Source: Cereibacter azotoformans (GTDB lineage Bacteria; Pseudomonadota; Alphaproteobacteria; Rhodobacterales; Rhodobacteraceae). From it: DNA of 64,000 nucleotides. Made by a program: the position numbers and the translations under genes. The notes beneath the pieces were generated by a model, which searched no databases, was not told where the DNA came from, and saw only the letters and a program-made list of their open reading frames with translations. Position 1 is the first letter of the stretch, and every line of letters begins with the position of its first letter. This document shows positions 54,661 through 62,401 of this stretch, in pieces. The stretch is taken from NCBI GenBank assembly GCA_017599285.1, contig JAGFXX010000001.1, forward strand, positions 62,001 through 126,000, written 5' to 3'.

Positions 54661-54760
54661 GGATGGCTCCCGCTCCCGGCATCGCGATGTGCCACATTGG
54701 GTGCTGTCACACGGACCCATGAAGGGAGCCATCCATGAAGGAGATTACCACGGTCGGTCC
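54661..54760 (+). mobile_element. IS110-like 5' fragment with flanking inverted repeat
   Basis: MKEITTVG, encoded from 54735, is the typical beginning of IS110-family transposases, but similarity ends after about 8 codons. A perfect 11-base inverted repeat, GGATGGCTCCC (54661-54671) and GGGAGCCATCC (54724-54734), brackets the 52 bases before that start. The repeat may be part of the element's left end. This is a short truncated piece, so confidence is limited. Confidence 0.45.
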
Positions 54761-54761
54761 A

Positions 54762-54990
54762 CCCGGCGCAGCGCGGCTTCCCGGTGCTTCTCGAGCTTGC
54801 GCGCCCGCCCGTCGACCCGCTTCTCGCCTTTGCCGTAGACATTAGCTCCGGCGTAGAAAGGCGTTCTTCAGGAGGCCGATGACGTTGCGATAGCGGATCT
54901 GCCGCCAGTCGAAGGATGTGAGGCGGCGCCCCGACGGACGCGGAAAGAACACGCCCTCCGCCGTCCGCGACAGGTGCGCCTGCCGCGCGC
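54762..54990 (-). pseudogene. Serine recombinase (Recombinase domain) fragment, frameshifted
   Basis: Read leftward, one frame gives RLTSFDWRQIRYRNVIGLLK followed by NAF. After dropping one T near 54850 the next frame continues YAGANVYGKGEKRVDGRARK. Together these match the 'LxNPxYAGAYxYGK' region of large serine recombinases. The catalytic N-terminus is absent and the frame is broken, so this is a dead fragment. Confidence 0.65.
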
Positions 54991-54991
54991 T

Positions 54992-55140
54992 GCCCAGCTG
55001 GGGGAACCCGGCGTGAACCCCGAGGCGTTTAGCGCCGCAACCCTCCGCAAGATCCTTGACCAGCACATGCAGAGCGACATCGCCGAACTGATGCCCTGGA
55101 ACTTCCGCGAATGGTCAAGCCGCAAGACCAAGGGTGGTCA
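54992..55140 (+). pseudogene. IS66 TnpC C-terminal remnant
   Basis: A rightward frame encodes NPEAFSAATLRKILDQHMQS followed by DIAELMPWNF. It resembles the C-terminal end of IS66 transposases, which finish with a helix and an xxLLPWNW-type motif. It matches the orientation of the IS66 piece at 54.2-54.6 kb, so both may be the ends of one element whose middle was replaced by the fragments between them. Confidence 0.55.
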
Positions 55141-55173
55141 GCCTCCGCTTACCCGTCGGCTGAGACCCTACGC

Positions 55174-56670
55174 TCAGAACACCATGCGCGAGGCCGCTCC
55201 GAAGAGCGGGGTCGAAGCGGCGATCGACCAGGCCAGCATGAGGCCGAGGCCGAGGCCGACCGTGGCGGGCCCGGTGACGCGGGCGATCCACCGGCCCATC
55301 GTGCCGAAGACCAGCAGGAACAGCAGGAACACCGGCAGCACCGTGAAGGACAGGCCCAGCCGCTCGGGTTCGGCCGCGATCGCTCCGCCAAGGGCCAGAA
55401 GCGGGGCCAGCGCCAGCAGGAGCCTCCGCCACAGCCGCGCGCGATGGGCGAGATGGGCGTGGGCCAGCATGAAGGGCAGGGTGCCGAGCGCGAGCAGCCC
55501 CATCAGCGGCAGGCGAGGCCCGGTGGGCAGGAAGGCCGCGGCGTAGCGATCCATCGCCAGCGCGAAGACCAGACTTCCGGCCAGCAGCACCGCCAGCGCG
55601 GGCAGGTTCACCCGCCGGTCGAGGCCGCGGTAATGCGCGAGCAGGCCAAGCTGGATCACGCCCCAGACCCCGAAGAAGAGGGCGATCCGCCCGATCCCCG
55701 CCAGCCCCAGCACGGACGCGCCGAGGTTCAGCGACAGGAGCGCGGCGGGCAGCGCCGGGGCGGCGAGGAGCACAAGGAAGAGCCGCCAGCCCGGCTCTGG
55801 CCCGTGCTTGCCGCGGTCCGGCAGCAGCGCCGCGGCCGGCCAGACGAGGGCCACGAGCCCGGCCAGCAGCAGCAGGATCCAGGGCCCGGTGGCCGCCACG
55901 GGAGCGGCGTGGTCCGGCGCCATCCAGTCGCGGATCTCGCGCAGGGTCGTCGGGCTCCAGAGCACGCCGGCATGTCCGACGAGGGGCGCGACCGCCGCCC
56001 GCCGCTCGACGGGCCCGGCCTCCACCGTCTCGCCCTCCGCGGCGTCGGGCGCCACCTGCCGCACCATCTCGAGCGCCACTTCGCGCAGGCCGCCCTCGCG
56101 CTGGCCCGAGAGGATCAGGAGCCGGGCGGGCGTCTCGGGCGTGACCTCGCGCGAATAGGCCGAGATCAGGGCGACCGGCCCCACAGCGGGCAGACGGTCC
56201 GCGGTGCGCACCAGAATGTCGGTCGCCATCGAGTGACCGATCAGGGCCGGCGGCCACGCCACCCCCGGCAGGGCCCGCGCCGCCTCCACGACCTCGAGCG
56301 TCTGGCGCACGAGCTGGACCGTGGTCCCGCTCGATCCCTGCTCGTTGGGAAAGGCATCGGGCGACATCGGCGTGACGCTGCGCCCCTGGCCGTGGAAGTC
56401 GAACGAGACCACCGCCATGCCCGCGCGCGCCAGCGTGAGCGAGATCGCCTCCATCATCTGGCGCGAGCCGCCAAAGCCGTGCGCCACCACGGCGAGCGGC
56501 GCCTCCGGCCCGCCGGCGGCGCGGTAGAGCGTGGCGGGCGTCGTGCCGATCATCATCGGCGTGCGCTCGATCCCCGCGCGCGCGCGTTCGAGCATGAGGA
56601 TCGCCAGCCCCACCGCGACGATGGCCAGGACGGCAACGAGAATCCTCGGTCGGGATGGGGGCGGGGACAA
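55174..56670 (-). CDS. Alpha/beta hydrolase with C-terminal membrane domain
   Basis: This 498-residue protein has an N-terminal signal anchor (about 8-27) and an alpha/beta hydrolase domain (about 40-290), with oxyanion loop HGFGGSR and nucleophile elbow GHSMA (Ser147). About eight membrane helices fill the last 200 residues. The start is TTG at 56670 with GGAGG nine bases upstream; the frame runs on to 56838 over the ric gene's end without support. The substrate is unknown. The hydrolase part probably faces the periplasm. Confidence 0.78.
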   Translation of the reverse strand: MSPPPSRPRILVAVLAIVAVGLAILMLERARAGIERTPMMIGTTPATLYRAAGGPEAPLAVVAHGFGGSRQMMEAISLTLARAGMAVVSFDFHGQGRSVTPMSPDAFPNEQGSSGTTVQLVRQTLEVVEAARALPGVAWPPALIGHSMATDILVRTADRLPAVGPVALISAYSREVTPETPARLLILSGQREGGLREVALEMVRQVAPDAAEGETVEAGPVERRAAVAPLVGHAGVLWSPTTLREIRDWMAPDHAAPVAATGPWILLLLAGLVALVWPAAALLPDRGKHGPEPGWRLFLVLLAAPALPAALLSLNLGASVLGLAGIGRIALFFGVWGVIQLGLLAHYRGLDRRVNLPALAVLLAGSLVFALAMDRYAAAFLPTGPRLPLMGLLALGTLPFMLAHAHLAHRARLWRRLLLALAPLLALGGAIAAEPERLGLSFTVLPVFLLFLLVFGTMGRWIARVTGPATVGLGLGLMLAWSIAASTPLFGAASRMVF

Positions 56671-56726
56671 GCGAGAACCTCCGGCAGGGACGATGCCGAA
56701 GGTTCTCCCCGTCCCCCGCCCCGAGG

Positions 56727-57401
56727 TCAAGCGGTGGCTTGGCGCTCGAACCGCGGGAACAGCACTTCGTTCTCCAGATGCATGTGCGCGACCAGGTCGT
56801 CCGCGAACTTGCGCACGCCCGCATAAAGCGCGTGCCACGAGCGGCAGGCGCCTTCCGGCGGGGCGAAGCCGCGGGTGAGGTGCTCCAGCCGGCGCAGCTG
56901 CTCGCCGTGGCTGTCGTGTTCGGCCCGCATGACGGCGATGGGCTGGAAGATCATCGGCGCTCCGCCCATCCGCATCATCGGGAAGAGGATCTGCTCTTCC
57001 TTCTGCATGTGGTCTTCCATCTCGTCGCGCATGTCGTCGAGCAGGAGCATCAGCCCGTGCGGCGCCTCTTCATGGTCGCCGTGGACCGCCTCGACCTTCT
57101 CGGCCAGCGGGATGAGGTCGGCCAGCTCGCGCCGGTGGGTCTCGTGGTAGCGCGCGAGGATGTGTTCGATGAGGGCTGCGGTCTCGGCCGGCGCTTCGGC
57201 CTGGGCGGCCGTGGCCAGGGCCTGAAGCTCGGAGAGCAGCGCCTCGGGGGCGAGGTTCCGGTTCCCGGCCGCCTCGGCCAGGCTCTGCCCGCCGCCGCAG
57301 CAGAAGCTGATGCCGTGACGGCGGAAGAGGCCCGCTGCGCCGGGCAGGCGGGCGGCGACCTCGCCCACTTCGCTGTCGAGGGTGAGGGAAATGTCGGACA
57401 T
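56727..57401 (-). CDS. ric: Iron-sulfur cluster repair di-iron protein (Ric/YtfE/DnrN)
   Basis: Ric repairs Fe-S clusters damaged by nitric oxide. This 224-residue protein has the N-terminal ScdA_N domain with the CCGGG motif (residues 34-38) and a C-terminal hemerythrin-like di-iron domain. Visible His/Glu ligands lie in ARYHETHR, DHMQKEEQILFP, RAEHDSHG and HMHLENEVLFP. A possible NnrR-type site lies about 60 bases upstream of the start. Other NO-linked genes (cytochrome c') are close by. Confidence 0.93.
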   Translation of the reverse strand: MSDISLTLDSEVGEVAARLPGAAGLFRRHGISFCCGGGQSLAEAAGNRNLAPEALLSELQALATAAQAEAPAETAALIEHILARYHETHRRELADLIPLAEKVEAVHGDHEEAPHGLMLLLDDMRDEMEDHMQKEEQILFPMMRMGGAPMIFQPIAVMRAEHDSHGEQLRRLEHLTRGFAPPEGACRSWHALYAGVRKFADDLVAHMHLENEVLFPRFERQATA

Positions 57402-57457
57402 GGCGTCTCCTTCCGGTGTTCCTGCGGTGTTGCTAGCGGCAGGAACGGGCGCGAACG

Positions 57458-57471
57458 TTGCGCCAGCGCAC
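57458..57471 (-). promoter_or_regulatory. Possible NnrR/FNR-type box upstream of ric
   Basis: TTGCG-CCAG-CGCAC has two 5-base half-sites with a 4-base spacer, one mismatch from a perfect palindrome. It resembles TTGCG-N4-CACAA type sites of the R. sphaeroides NO regulator as I recall them. It is centred about 63 bases before the ric ATG. Weak evidence on its own. Confidence 0.35.
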
Positions 57472-57557
57472 GGAAAACGGCGGCACGCTGCGACGCGCGG
57501 CGCCTTTGACGCCGGGGGCCGGCTCGCCTAAGCCGGGCCGGGATGCAGGAGGGCACC

Positions 57558-58202
57558 ATGGACGCGGACGAACGGACCAAGCGCGAGGCGATCATCGCGG
57601 CCTGTCTCGAGATGAACCGCTCGGGCCTCAATCAGGGGACGTCGGGCAACATCTCGGTGCGGCATGGCGAGGGGCTGCTCATCACTCCCACGGCCATCGC
57701 CTACGAGCGGCTTCAGCCCGAGGATATCGTCTTCCTCGCGATGGACGGCACGGCCACCGGGCGGCACCGGCCCTCGAGCGAGTGGCGCTTTCACCGCGAC
57801 ATCCTGGCCGCGCGGCCCGATGCCCATGCGGTCGTCCATGCCCATCCCACGGCCTGCACCACGCTGGCGATCCTGAACCGCGAGATCCCCGCCGTGCATT
57901 ACATGATCGCGGCCGCGGGCGGGCCCACGGTCCGCGTGGCGCCCTATGCGATCTACGGTTCGGAAGAGCTGTCCCATCATGCGGTGACCGCGCTCGAGGG
58001 GCGGCTGGCCTGCCTGCTCGAGCATCACGGGATGATCGCCATCGGGCCGTCGCTCGCGCGGACGATGTGGACGGCGGTCGAGGTCGAGACGCTGGCCCGG
58101 CAGTATCTCGGCTGCCTGCAGGTCGGCGAGGTGCGGATCCTCTCGGATGAGCAGATCGCGGCGGTGGTCGAGAAGTTCGCGGGCTACGGGCTGCAGGTCT
58201 GA
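57558..58202 (+). CDS. Class II (fuculose-phosphate type) aldolase
   Basis: This 214-residue zinc aldolase of the FucA/AraD superfamily has GTSGNISVR (phosphate loop), SSEWRFH (catalytic Glu), the zinc ligands of HAHPTA and a further His in EHHG. It cleaves or forms a sugar phosphate; the exact substrate is not evident. The ATG at 57558 has AGGAGG upstream, better than the ATG at 57543. It is divergent from ric. Confidence 0.87.
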   Translation: MDADERTKREAIIAACLEMNRSGLNQGTSGNISVRHGEGLLITPTAIAYERLQPEDIVFLAMDGTATGRHRPSSEWRFHRDILAARPDAHAVVHAHPTACTTLAILNREIPAVHYMIAAAGGPTVRVAPYAIYGSEELSHHAVTALEGRLACLLEHHGMIAIGPSLARTMWTAVEVETLARQYLGCLQVGEVRILSDEQIAAVVEKFAGYGLQV

Positions 58203-58205
58203 GCG

Positions 58206-58240
58206 CCCCGCCGGCGGGGAGGGGCGCCGACAAGGCGCCC
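58206..58240. terminator. Twin hairpins between convergent genes
   Basis: CCCCGCCGGCGGGG (58206-58219) is one palindrome. A second hairpin, GGGCGCC and GGCGCCC with loop GACAA, spans 58222-58240. They lie between the aldolase and cytochrome b561 stops. Confidence 0.65.
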
Positions 58241-58260
58241 TCTCCGGTGGCCATGCGTGG

Positions 58261-58857
58261 TCAGCGGCGGACCGTCTTGAGGCCGGTCAGCATCGGCCGG
58301 ATCAGGTCCTCGCGCTTCCAGAGCTTGTAGAAGGCGATGGCCACGAGATGCAGGACCACCAGCGCGAAGGTCAGGTTGCCGAGGAACTCGTGCCAGCCCG
58401 GTGCGGCACCGGCGACCCACGAGGGCACCGACGAGGCGAGCGGCCCCACGTTCACGAAGTCGTCGGGGTCGGCCACCAGCCCGGTCAGCGCCTGCAACGC
58501 CAGCACCACCAGCAGCGCCACGATGAAGAGGCCGCCCAACGGGTTGTGGCCCCGCCAATAGGACGGCCTCGGCCGCCACGCCTCGGCCGCGTAGGCGAGG
58601 ATCGCGCGCGGGCGATAGACGAAGCTCGTGAAACGCGCGGGGCGCGGCCCCACCAGCGCCCAGAGCAGACGGAAGGCAAGCAGCCCGATCACCGCATAAC
58701 CTGCGTAGAAATGCAGCGTCATGATGTCCGGGCCGAACTTGCCAAGACCCCAGCAGAGGACGACGAACGCCGCCAGTGCCCAGTGGAAGATCCGCAGCAG
58801 CGGGTCCCAGATGCGGACGGTTTCGACGGCGGAGGATGAGATGTCCGGGCTGCTCAT
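58261..58857 (-). CDS. Cytochrome b561-type membrane protein
   Basis: This 198-residue protein has four membrane helices and heme-ligand His residues in RIFHWALA, LHFYAGY and LVVLHLVAI, the layout of the cytochrome b561 / hydrogenase b-subunit family. It presumably passes electrons between quinone and a c-type cytochrome. It starts 3 bases after the cytochrome c' gene, a pairing seen in several proteobacteria. Confidence 0.9.
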   Translation of the reverse strand: MSSPDISSSAVETVRIWDPLLRIFHWALAAFVVLCWGLGKFGPDIMTLHFYAGYAVIGLLAFRLLWALVGPRPARFTSFVYRPRAILAYAAEAWRPRPSYWRGHNPLGGLFIVALLVVLALQALTGLVADPDDFVNVGPLASSVPSWVAGAAPGWHEFLGNLTFALVVLHLVAIAFYKLWKREDLIRPMLTGLKTVRR

Positions 58858-58860
58858 GGC

Positions 58861-59310
58861 TCAGTTCTTCGCGCGGAAGTCGTCGTGGCAGGATTTGCAG
58901 GTGGCGCCCACCTTGTTCACCGCGGCGCCAAGCTCCTTCTGGCCGTTGCCCGCGACGGGCTCGAGCGCGGCCACGGCTTCGAAGAAGGCCATGCCCTTCT
59001 TCTGGTAGGTGTCCATGTCCTGCCAGATCGCGGCCTTGGCGCCCGTGCCCTTCACATCGTCGGCCGAGGTGCCGGGGGCATAGAGGTCGGAGGGATCGTA
59101 TTTGGTCAGCGCCACGAGGTCGGCGGCATGGGCCTTGGCGGCGTCGGCGTCATAGGGCATCTCGCCCTTCGCCATCGCGGCCAGCGGGCCGAACTCGAGC
59201 GCCACGAGCGAGAAGAAGCCCTTGCGGGCTTCGACGACACGCTCGGCATCGGCGGCCATCGCGACGGCGGGAAGGGCGGCCACCAGGGTGGACAGAAGAA
59301 CTCGTCTCAT
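58861..59310 (-). CDS. cycP: Cytochrome c'
   Basis: This 149-residue protein has a signal peptide ending near VAMA, about 130 mature residues forming a four-helix bundle, and a single heme motif CKSCH near the C-terminus, the class II cytochrome c layout. The mature start ADAERVVEARKGFFSLVALE is very close to R. sphaeroides cytochrome c' as I remember it. Cytochromes c' bind NO and protect against nitrosative stress. It is co-transcribed with the cytochrome b561 gene. Confidence 0.92.
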   Translation of the reverse strand: MRRVLLSTLVAALPAVAMAADAERVVEARKGFFSLVALEFGPLAAMAKGEMPYDADAAKAHAADLVALTKYDPSDLYAPGTSADDVKGTGAKAAIWQDMDTYQKKGMAFFEAVAALEPVAGNGQKELGAAVNKVGATCKSCHDDFRAKN

Positions 59311-59350
59311 CAGTCTTTCCTTGCTACAGGCCCATAACGGGCAGGCGATC

Positions 59351-59487
59351 GTCACACGGTGACACCCCCGAAATCCGTCGCGGAAAGGGTCGGATTCAAC
59401 TGCGGCAGCTTGCCGCACCGCTCCTTGCGGACGCTAAAACGTCAATTCTTACAGTGAATTGCGCATGAATATTCGTGTATGAATATT
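59351..59487. repeat. Cluster of small inverted and direct repeats upstream of cycP
   Basis: The 220-base gap between cls and cycP holds no gene. It has GTCAC-N3-GTGAC (59351-59363), a hairpin TGCGGCA-GCT-TGCCGCA (59401-59417), CAATTC-N7-GAATTG (59443-59461), and a direct repeat ATGAATATT (59465-59473 and 59479-59487). The last part is clearly more AT-rich than its surroundings. Some of these may be operators of cycP, or the hairpin may terminate cls. Confidence 0.5.
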
Positions 59488-59530
59488 TTCCCCGCTGGCG
59501 AGGCTCAGCCACCGGATGCGGGCGCGGGGA

Positions 59531-61081
59531 TCAGAGGTAGCTCTGGATCGGCAGGTGCCCCACCACCCAGGAGACGGCGCGCAGGGCGGCCGGAGAGTCC
59601 GGCTCGAACCGGGCCAGGGCGGGCTGCCCGCGCTCGATCACCGACCAGCGCAGCCGCCCCTGTTCCACCGACAGCCGGTGTGCCTGATCCGGGGCGCTTT
59701 CGCGGTCGAACATCCCGGACAGCTCGGCGAAGAGGTCGGGCTCCTCGAAGAGAACGCCCAGCTCGGTGTTCATGAAGGCCGAGCGCAGGTCGAAATTGAG
59801 CGAGCCGACCACCGCCTGCCGCCCGTCGATCAGGAAGACCTTGGTGTGCAGGAGGTCGCGTCGGCCGGTCGCGCGGGGCAGGGGGCCGAACTCGTACAAC
59901 TCGGCGCCCGCCTTCAGCAGCGGCAGCCGGTAGTGGCGATAGGCGCCATGCACCAGCACCATGTCCGTCACCGACAGCGCGTTGGTCATGATCGCGAGGC
60001 GCACCCCGCGCCGGGCGATCCCCGTCAGCAAGTCGCAGCCGTCGTTTCCCGGCACGAAGTAGGGTGTGATCAGCCGCACCTCGTGCTGCGCGCCGCGCAG
60101 GAGCGTGGTGATCGCCTCGCCCATCCAGGGCCCCGAGCGGTGCCCGAGCGCCTTGTCGGGCGGGTCGGCCAGCAGCGTCACCTTGTCGGTCCAGCGCAGC
60201 CGGCGGGTCAGAAGCTCGGGCGCGTCCCGCCCGGTCATCGTGCGGCGCAGGAACGAGAGCGCCGCCGGCGCCCGGTTGTGGCGCATCATCCGGCGCTGGA
60301 AGCTGCGGGCATTGACCTTGAACTCGGGCCAGAGCGCCAGGATCGGCAGCGTGATTCCGAGGTTCCAGTAGCTGTCGAAGAGCCCCTCGACCTCGGTCAC
60401 CACCGGCCCGGCCAGCATCACGTCGGCGTCGCGCGACATGGCAAGGCCGCTCTCTTCCGCGTCGTAGTAGGTGTCGCCGATGTTGCGCCCGCCCACGATG
60501 GCCAGGCGCCCGTCGGCGATCCAGGCCTTGTTGTGCATCCGGCGATTGAAGCGCGACAGGCCCAGCAGCATCTCGAGCGTGCGCCGGATGACATGGCCGC
60601 GGTTGCGGATCGGATTGAAGAGCCGCACCTCGACGTTCGGGTGCTGGTTGAGCGCGAGGAAGGCGCGGTCGAAGCCCTGCACGTTCACATCGTCGAGCAG
60701 AAGCCGCACCCGCACGCCGCGATCGGCGGCCGCCAGCAGCTCCTCGATCAGCAGCCAGCCGGTCAGGTCGGTGCGCCAGATGTAATACATCAGGTCGAGC
60801 GAGCGCCCCGCCATCTGCGCCGAGAAGGCGCGCGCGGCATAGGCATCCGGGTTCTCGATCAGCGCAAGCAGCCCCGACGTGCCGGGGTTGGCGGCCTCGA
60901 GCGGGGCAAAGAGCGCGTCGAGCGGCGTCGCGGGGCCCGTCTTGGGCAGCGCGGTCGCCACGGCGCCGCGCGCCTTCAGCGCGAACTGGCGCCATCTGCG
61001 CCAGGTCAGCGCCGACAGGGCCGCCACCGCCGCGACCGCGAGCACCACCCACAGGAGTGCGCCCATCCACCCGTCGATCAT
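59531..61081 (-). CDS. cls: Cardiolipin synthase / phospholipase D family protein
   Basis: This 516-residue protein has an N-terminal membrane helix (about 8-28) and two HKD motifs: H183-N-K185-x4-D190, and HTKVFLIDG near residue 415. This two-HKD layout joins two phosphatidylglycerols to make cardiolipin. The divergence of this group means another phosphatidyl transfer is possible. The gene overlaps the end of the upstream phosphatase-family gene by 4 bases. Confidence 0.87.
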   Translation of the reverse strand: MIDGWMGALLWVVLAVAAVAALSALTWRRWRQFALKARGAVATALPKTGPATPLDALFAPLEAANPGTSGLLALIENPDAYAARAFSAQMAGRSLDLMYYIWRTDLTGWLLIEELLAAADRGVRVRLLLDDVNVQGFDRAFLALNQHPNVEVRLFNPIRNRGHVIRRTLEMLLGLSRFNRRMHNKAWIADGRLAIVGGRNIGDTYYDAEESGLAMSRDADVMLAGPVVTEVEGLFDSYWNLGITLPILALWPEFKVNARSFQRRMMRHNRAPAALSFLRRTMTGRDAPELLTRRLRWTDKVTLLADPPDKALGHRSGPWMGEAITTLLRGAQHEVRLITPYFVPGNDGCDLLTGIARRGVRLAIMTNALSVTDMVLVHGAYRHYRLPLLKAGAELYEFGPLPRATGRRDLLHTKVFLIDGRQAVVGSLNFDLRSAFMNTELGVLFEEPDLFAELSGMFDRESAPDQAHRLSVEQGRLRWSVIERGQPALARFEPDSPAALRAVSWVVGHLPIQSYL

Positions 61082-61800
61082 GATGCGGCCGCGATCCGCT
61101 CGGGCAGGTGAAGCCGGGCCTTGATCGGCAGATGATCCGAGGCACGCCGGGCGAGCGGCGTGTCATGGGGCACCACGTCTTGAAGGCGTCCGTGCTTGCA
61201 GGTCATCAGTCGGTCCAGCGCCAGGATCGGGAACCGCGAAGGAAAGCTGCGCACCATTACGGCGCCGGTGAAGTGCCGCGCGAGATGGCTCATCGCCGCG
61301 CCCGAGCCGCGCCATTCGTTCAGGTCGCCCATCAGCAGGGTGGGGCGGGGGGCGCCGGCCTCGATGCGTTCGAGCAGGTGGCGCGTCTGCGCCGCCCGCG
61401 AGCCGGGCAGGAGACCCAGATGCGCCGCGATCACCCGCAGCGGCCGGCCATGCATCAGAAGGTCGATCATCAGCGCCCCGCGGGGCTCGAAGCCCGGCAA
61501 CACGATCTTGTGCACCTCCTCGACTTCCGCCTCCCGCACCAGAAGCAGGTTGCCATGCCAGCCATGCGCCCGCCCGCTGCCCTCGACCTGCACCGGCACG
61601 AGCCCCGTCTCGGCGCGCAGATGTTCGAGGTCGAGCAGCCCCGCCCGGTCGCCGAACCGCCGGTCGGCCTCCTGCAGCGCCACGAGATCGGCGTCCAGTT
61701 CCGCAATGACGGCGGAGGTGCGTCTCAGGTCGCGCCGGCGGTCGGTGCCGATGCCCTTGTGGATATTGTAGGACGCGACGGTGATTTCGGGTGCAGGCAT
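61078..61800 (-). CDS. Endonuclease/exonuclease/phosphatase (EEP) family protein
   Basis: This 240-residue protein has the EEP catalytic pattern: SYNIHKGIG (Asn), LQEAD (metal Glu), MGDLNEW (DxN) and the terminal SDHLP (His). Such proteins hydrolyse phosphodiesters of nucleic acids or lipids. It pairs with a cardiolipin synthase gene in the same operon, an arrangement common in proteobacteria that suggests a lipid rather than DNA substrate. The ATG at 61800 fits the conserved N-terminus. Confidence 0.85.
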   Translation of the reverse strand: MPAPEITVASYNIHKGIGTDRRRDLRRTSAVIAELDADLVALQEADRRFGDRAGLLDLEHLRAETGLVPVQVEGSGRAHGWHGNLLLVREAEVEEVHKIVLPGFEPRGALMIDLLMHGRPLRVIAAHLGLLPGSRAAQTRHLLERIEAGAPRPTLLMGDLNEWRGSGAAMSHLARHFTGAVMVRSFPSRFPILALDRLMTCKHGRLQDVVPHDTPLARRASDHLPIKARLHLPERIAAAS

Positions 61801-61921
61801 GGGGTTCTCGCGAGGCTCCGGTCTCGGGAGAAGATGGGGTCTCACCGGCCGATGACAAACCCCTTCTGGCCGCGCACGGGTCATCCCTCGCGTCGTCTTG
61901 TCCTGTGCGGGGCCGGGCGTG

Positions 61922-62254
61922 TCAGTCCGCCCGGATCCTGACCGTCTTCTCGACCGCCTCGCGCCAGATCTCGGCCAGGCGCCCGGACTCGGTCGCATAT
62001 TGGTCCATCGCCTTCTGCAGCCATTGCGCCCGAAGGTGGGCGATCTCCGGGATGTTGCGGCAGTGCATCATCTGCTGCTGGGTCTTGACCGTCTCGCAGA
62101 TCCGGTCCGCACCGAACTGCGAAAGCTCGTTGACGAGGCGCAGCCAGAGTTCGAAGGCGTTGCTGGTGCCGCCCTGAAGCAGGAAGCTTGCCTGACGGAG
62201 CCCGCCGTTTTCGGGAGTGGCGCTGGTGGCGTTCGGTCTTTTCGAGAAAGTCAT
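61922..62254 (-). CDS. Phasin-like small helical protein
   Basis: The protein is 110 residues, mostly amphipathic helix with several Met and Gln, starting MTFSKRPN. A good AGGAG box precedes the ATG at 62254. The composition and layout resemble short phasin-family proteins that coat PHB granules, but no diagnostic motif is visible, so this is a modest-confidence call. Monocistronic. Confidence 0.55.
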   Translation of the reverse strand: MTFSKRPNATSATPENGGLRQASFLLQGGTSNAFELWLRLVNELSQFGADRICETVKTQQQMMHCRNIPEIAHLRAQWLQKAMDQYATESGRLAEIWREAVEKTVRIRAD

Positions 62255-62401
62255 CGTGAGACTCCTTCTCTGGAACGGGCCTCGGGGCAACCTTTCACGC
62301 CCCATGCCGCGCGTCATTGACCCCAGTCAAGTGGCGACGGTGCGACGCGTTGACTTCACGCCCGCCGCTGGCACGCTGGTCGGGAAACGGAGGGTCACGC
62401 C

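Noticed and set aside
54396-54842. Leftward open frames crossing the IS66 remnant
   Set aside because: No family similarity; they run antisense to a recognisable IS66 fragment and across a broken recombinase.
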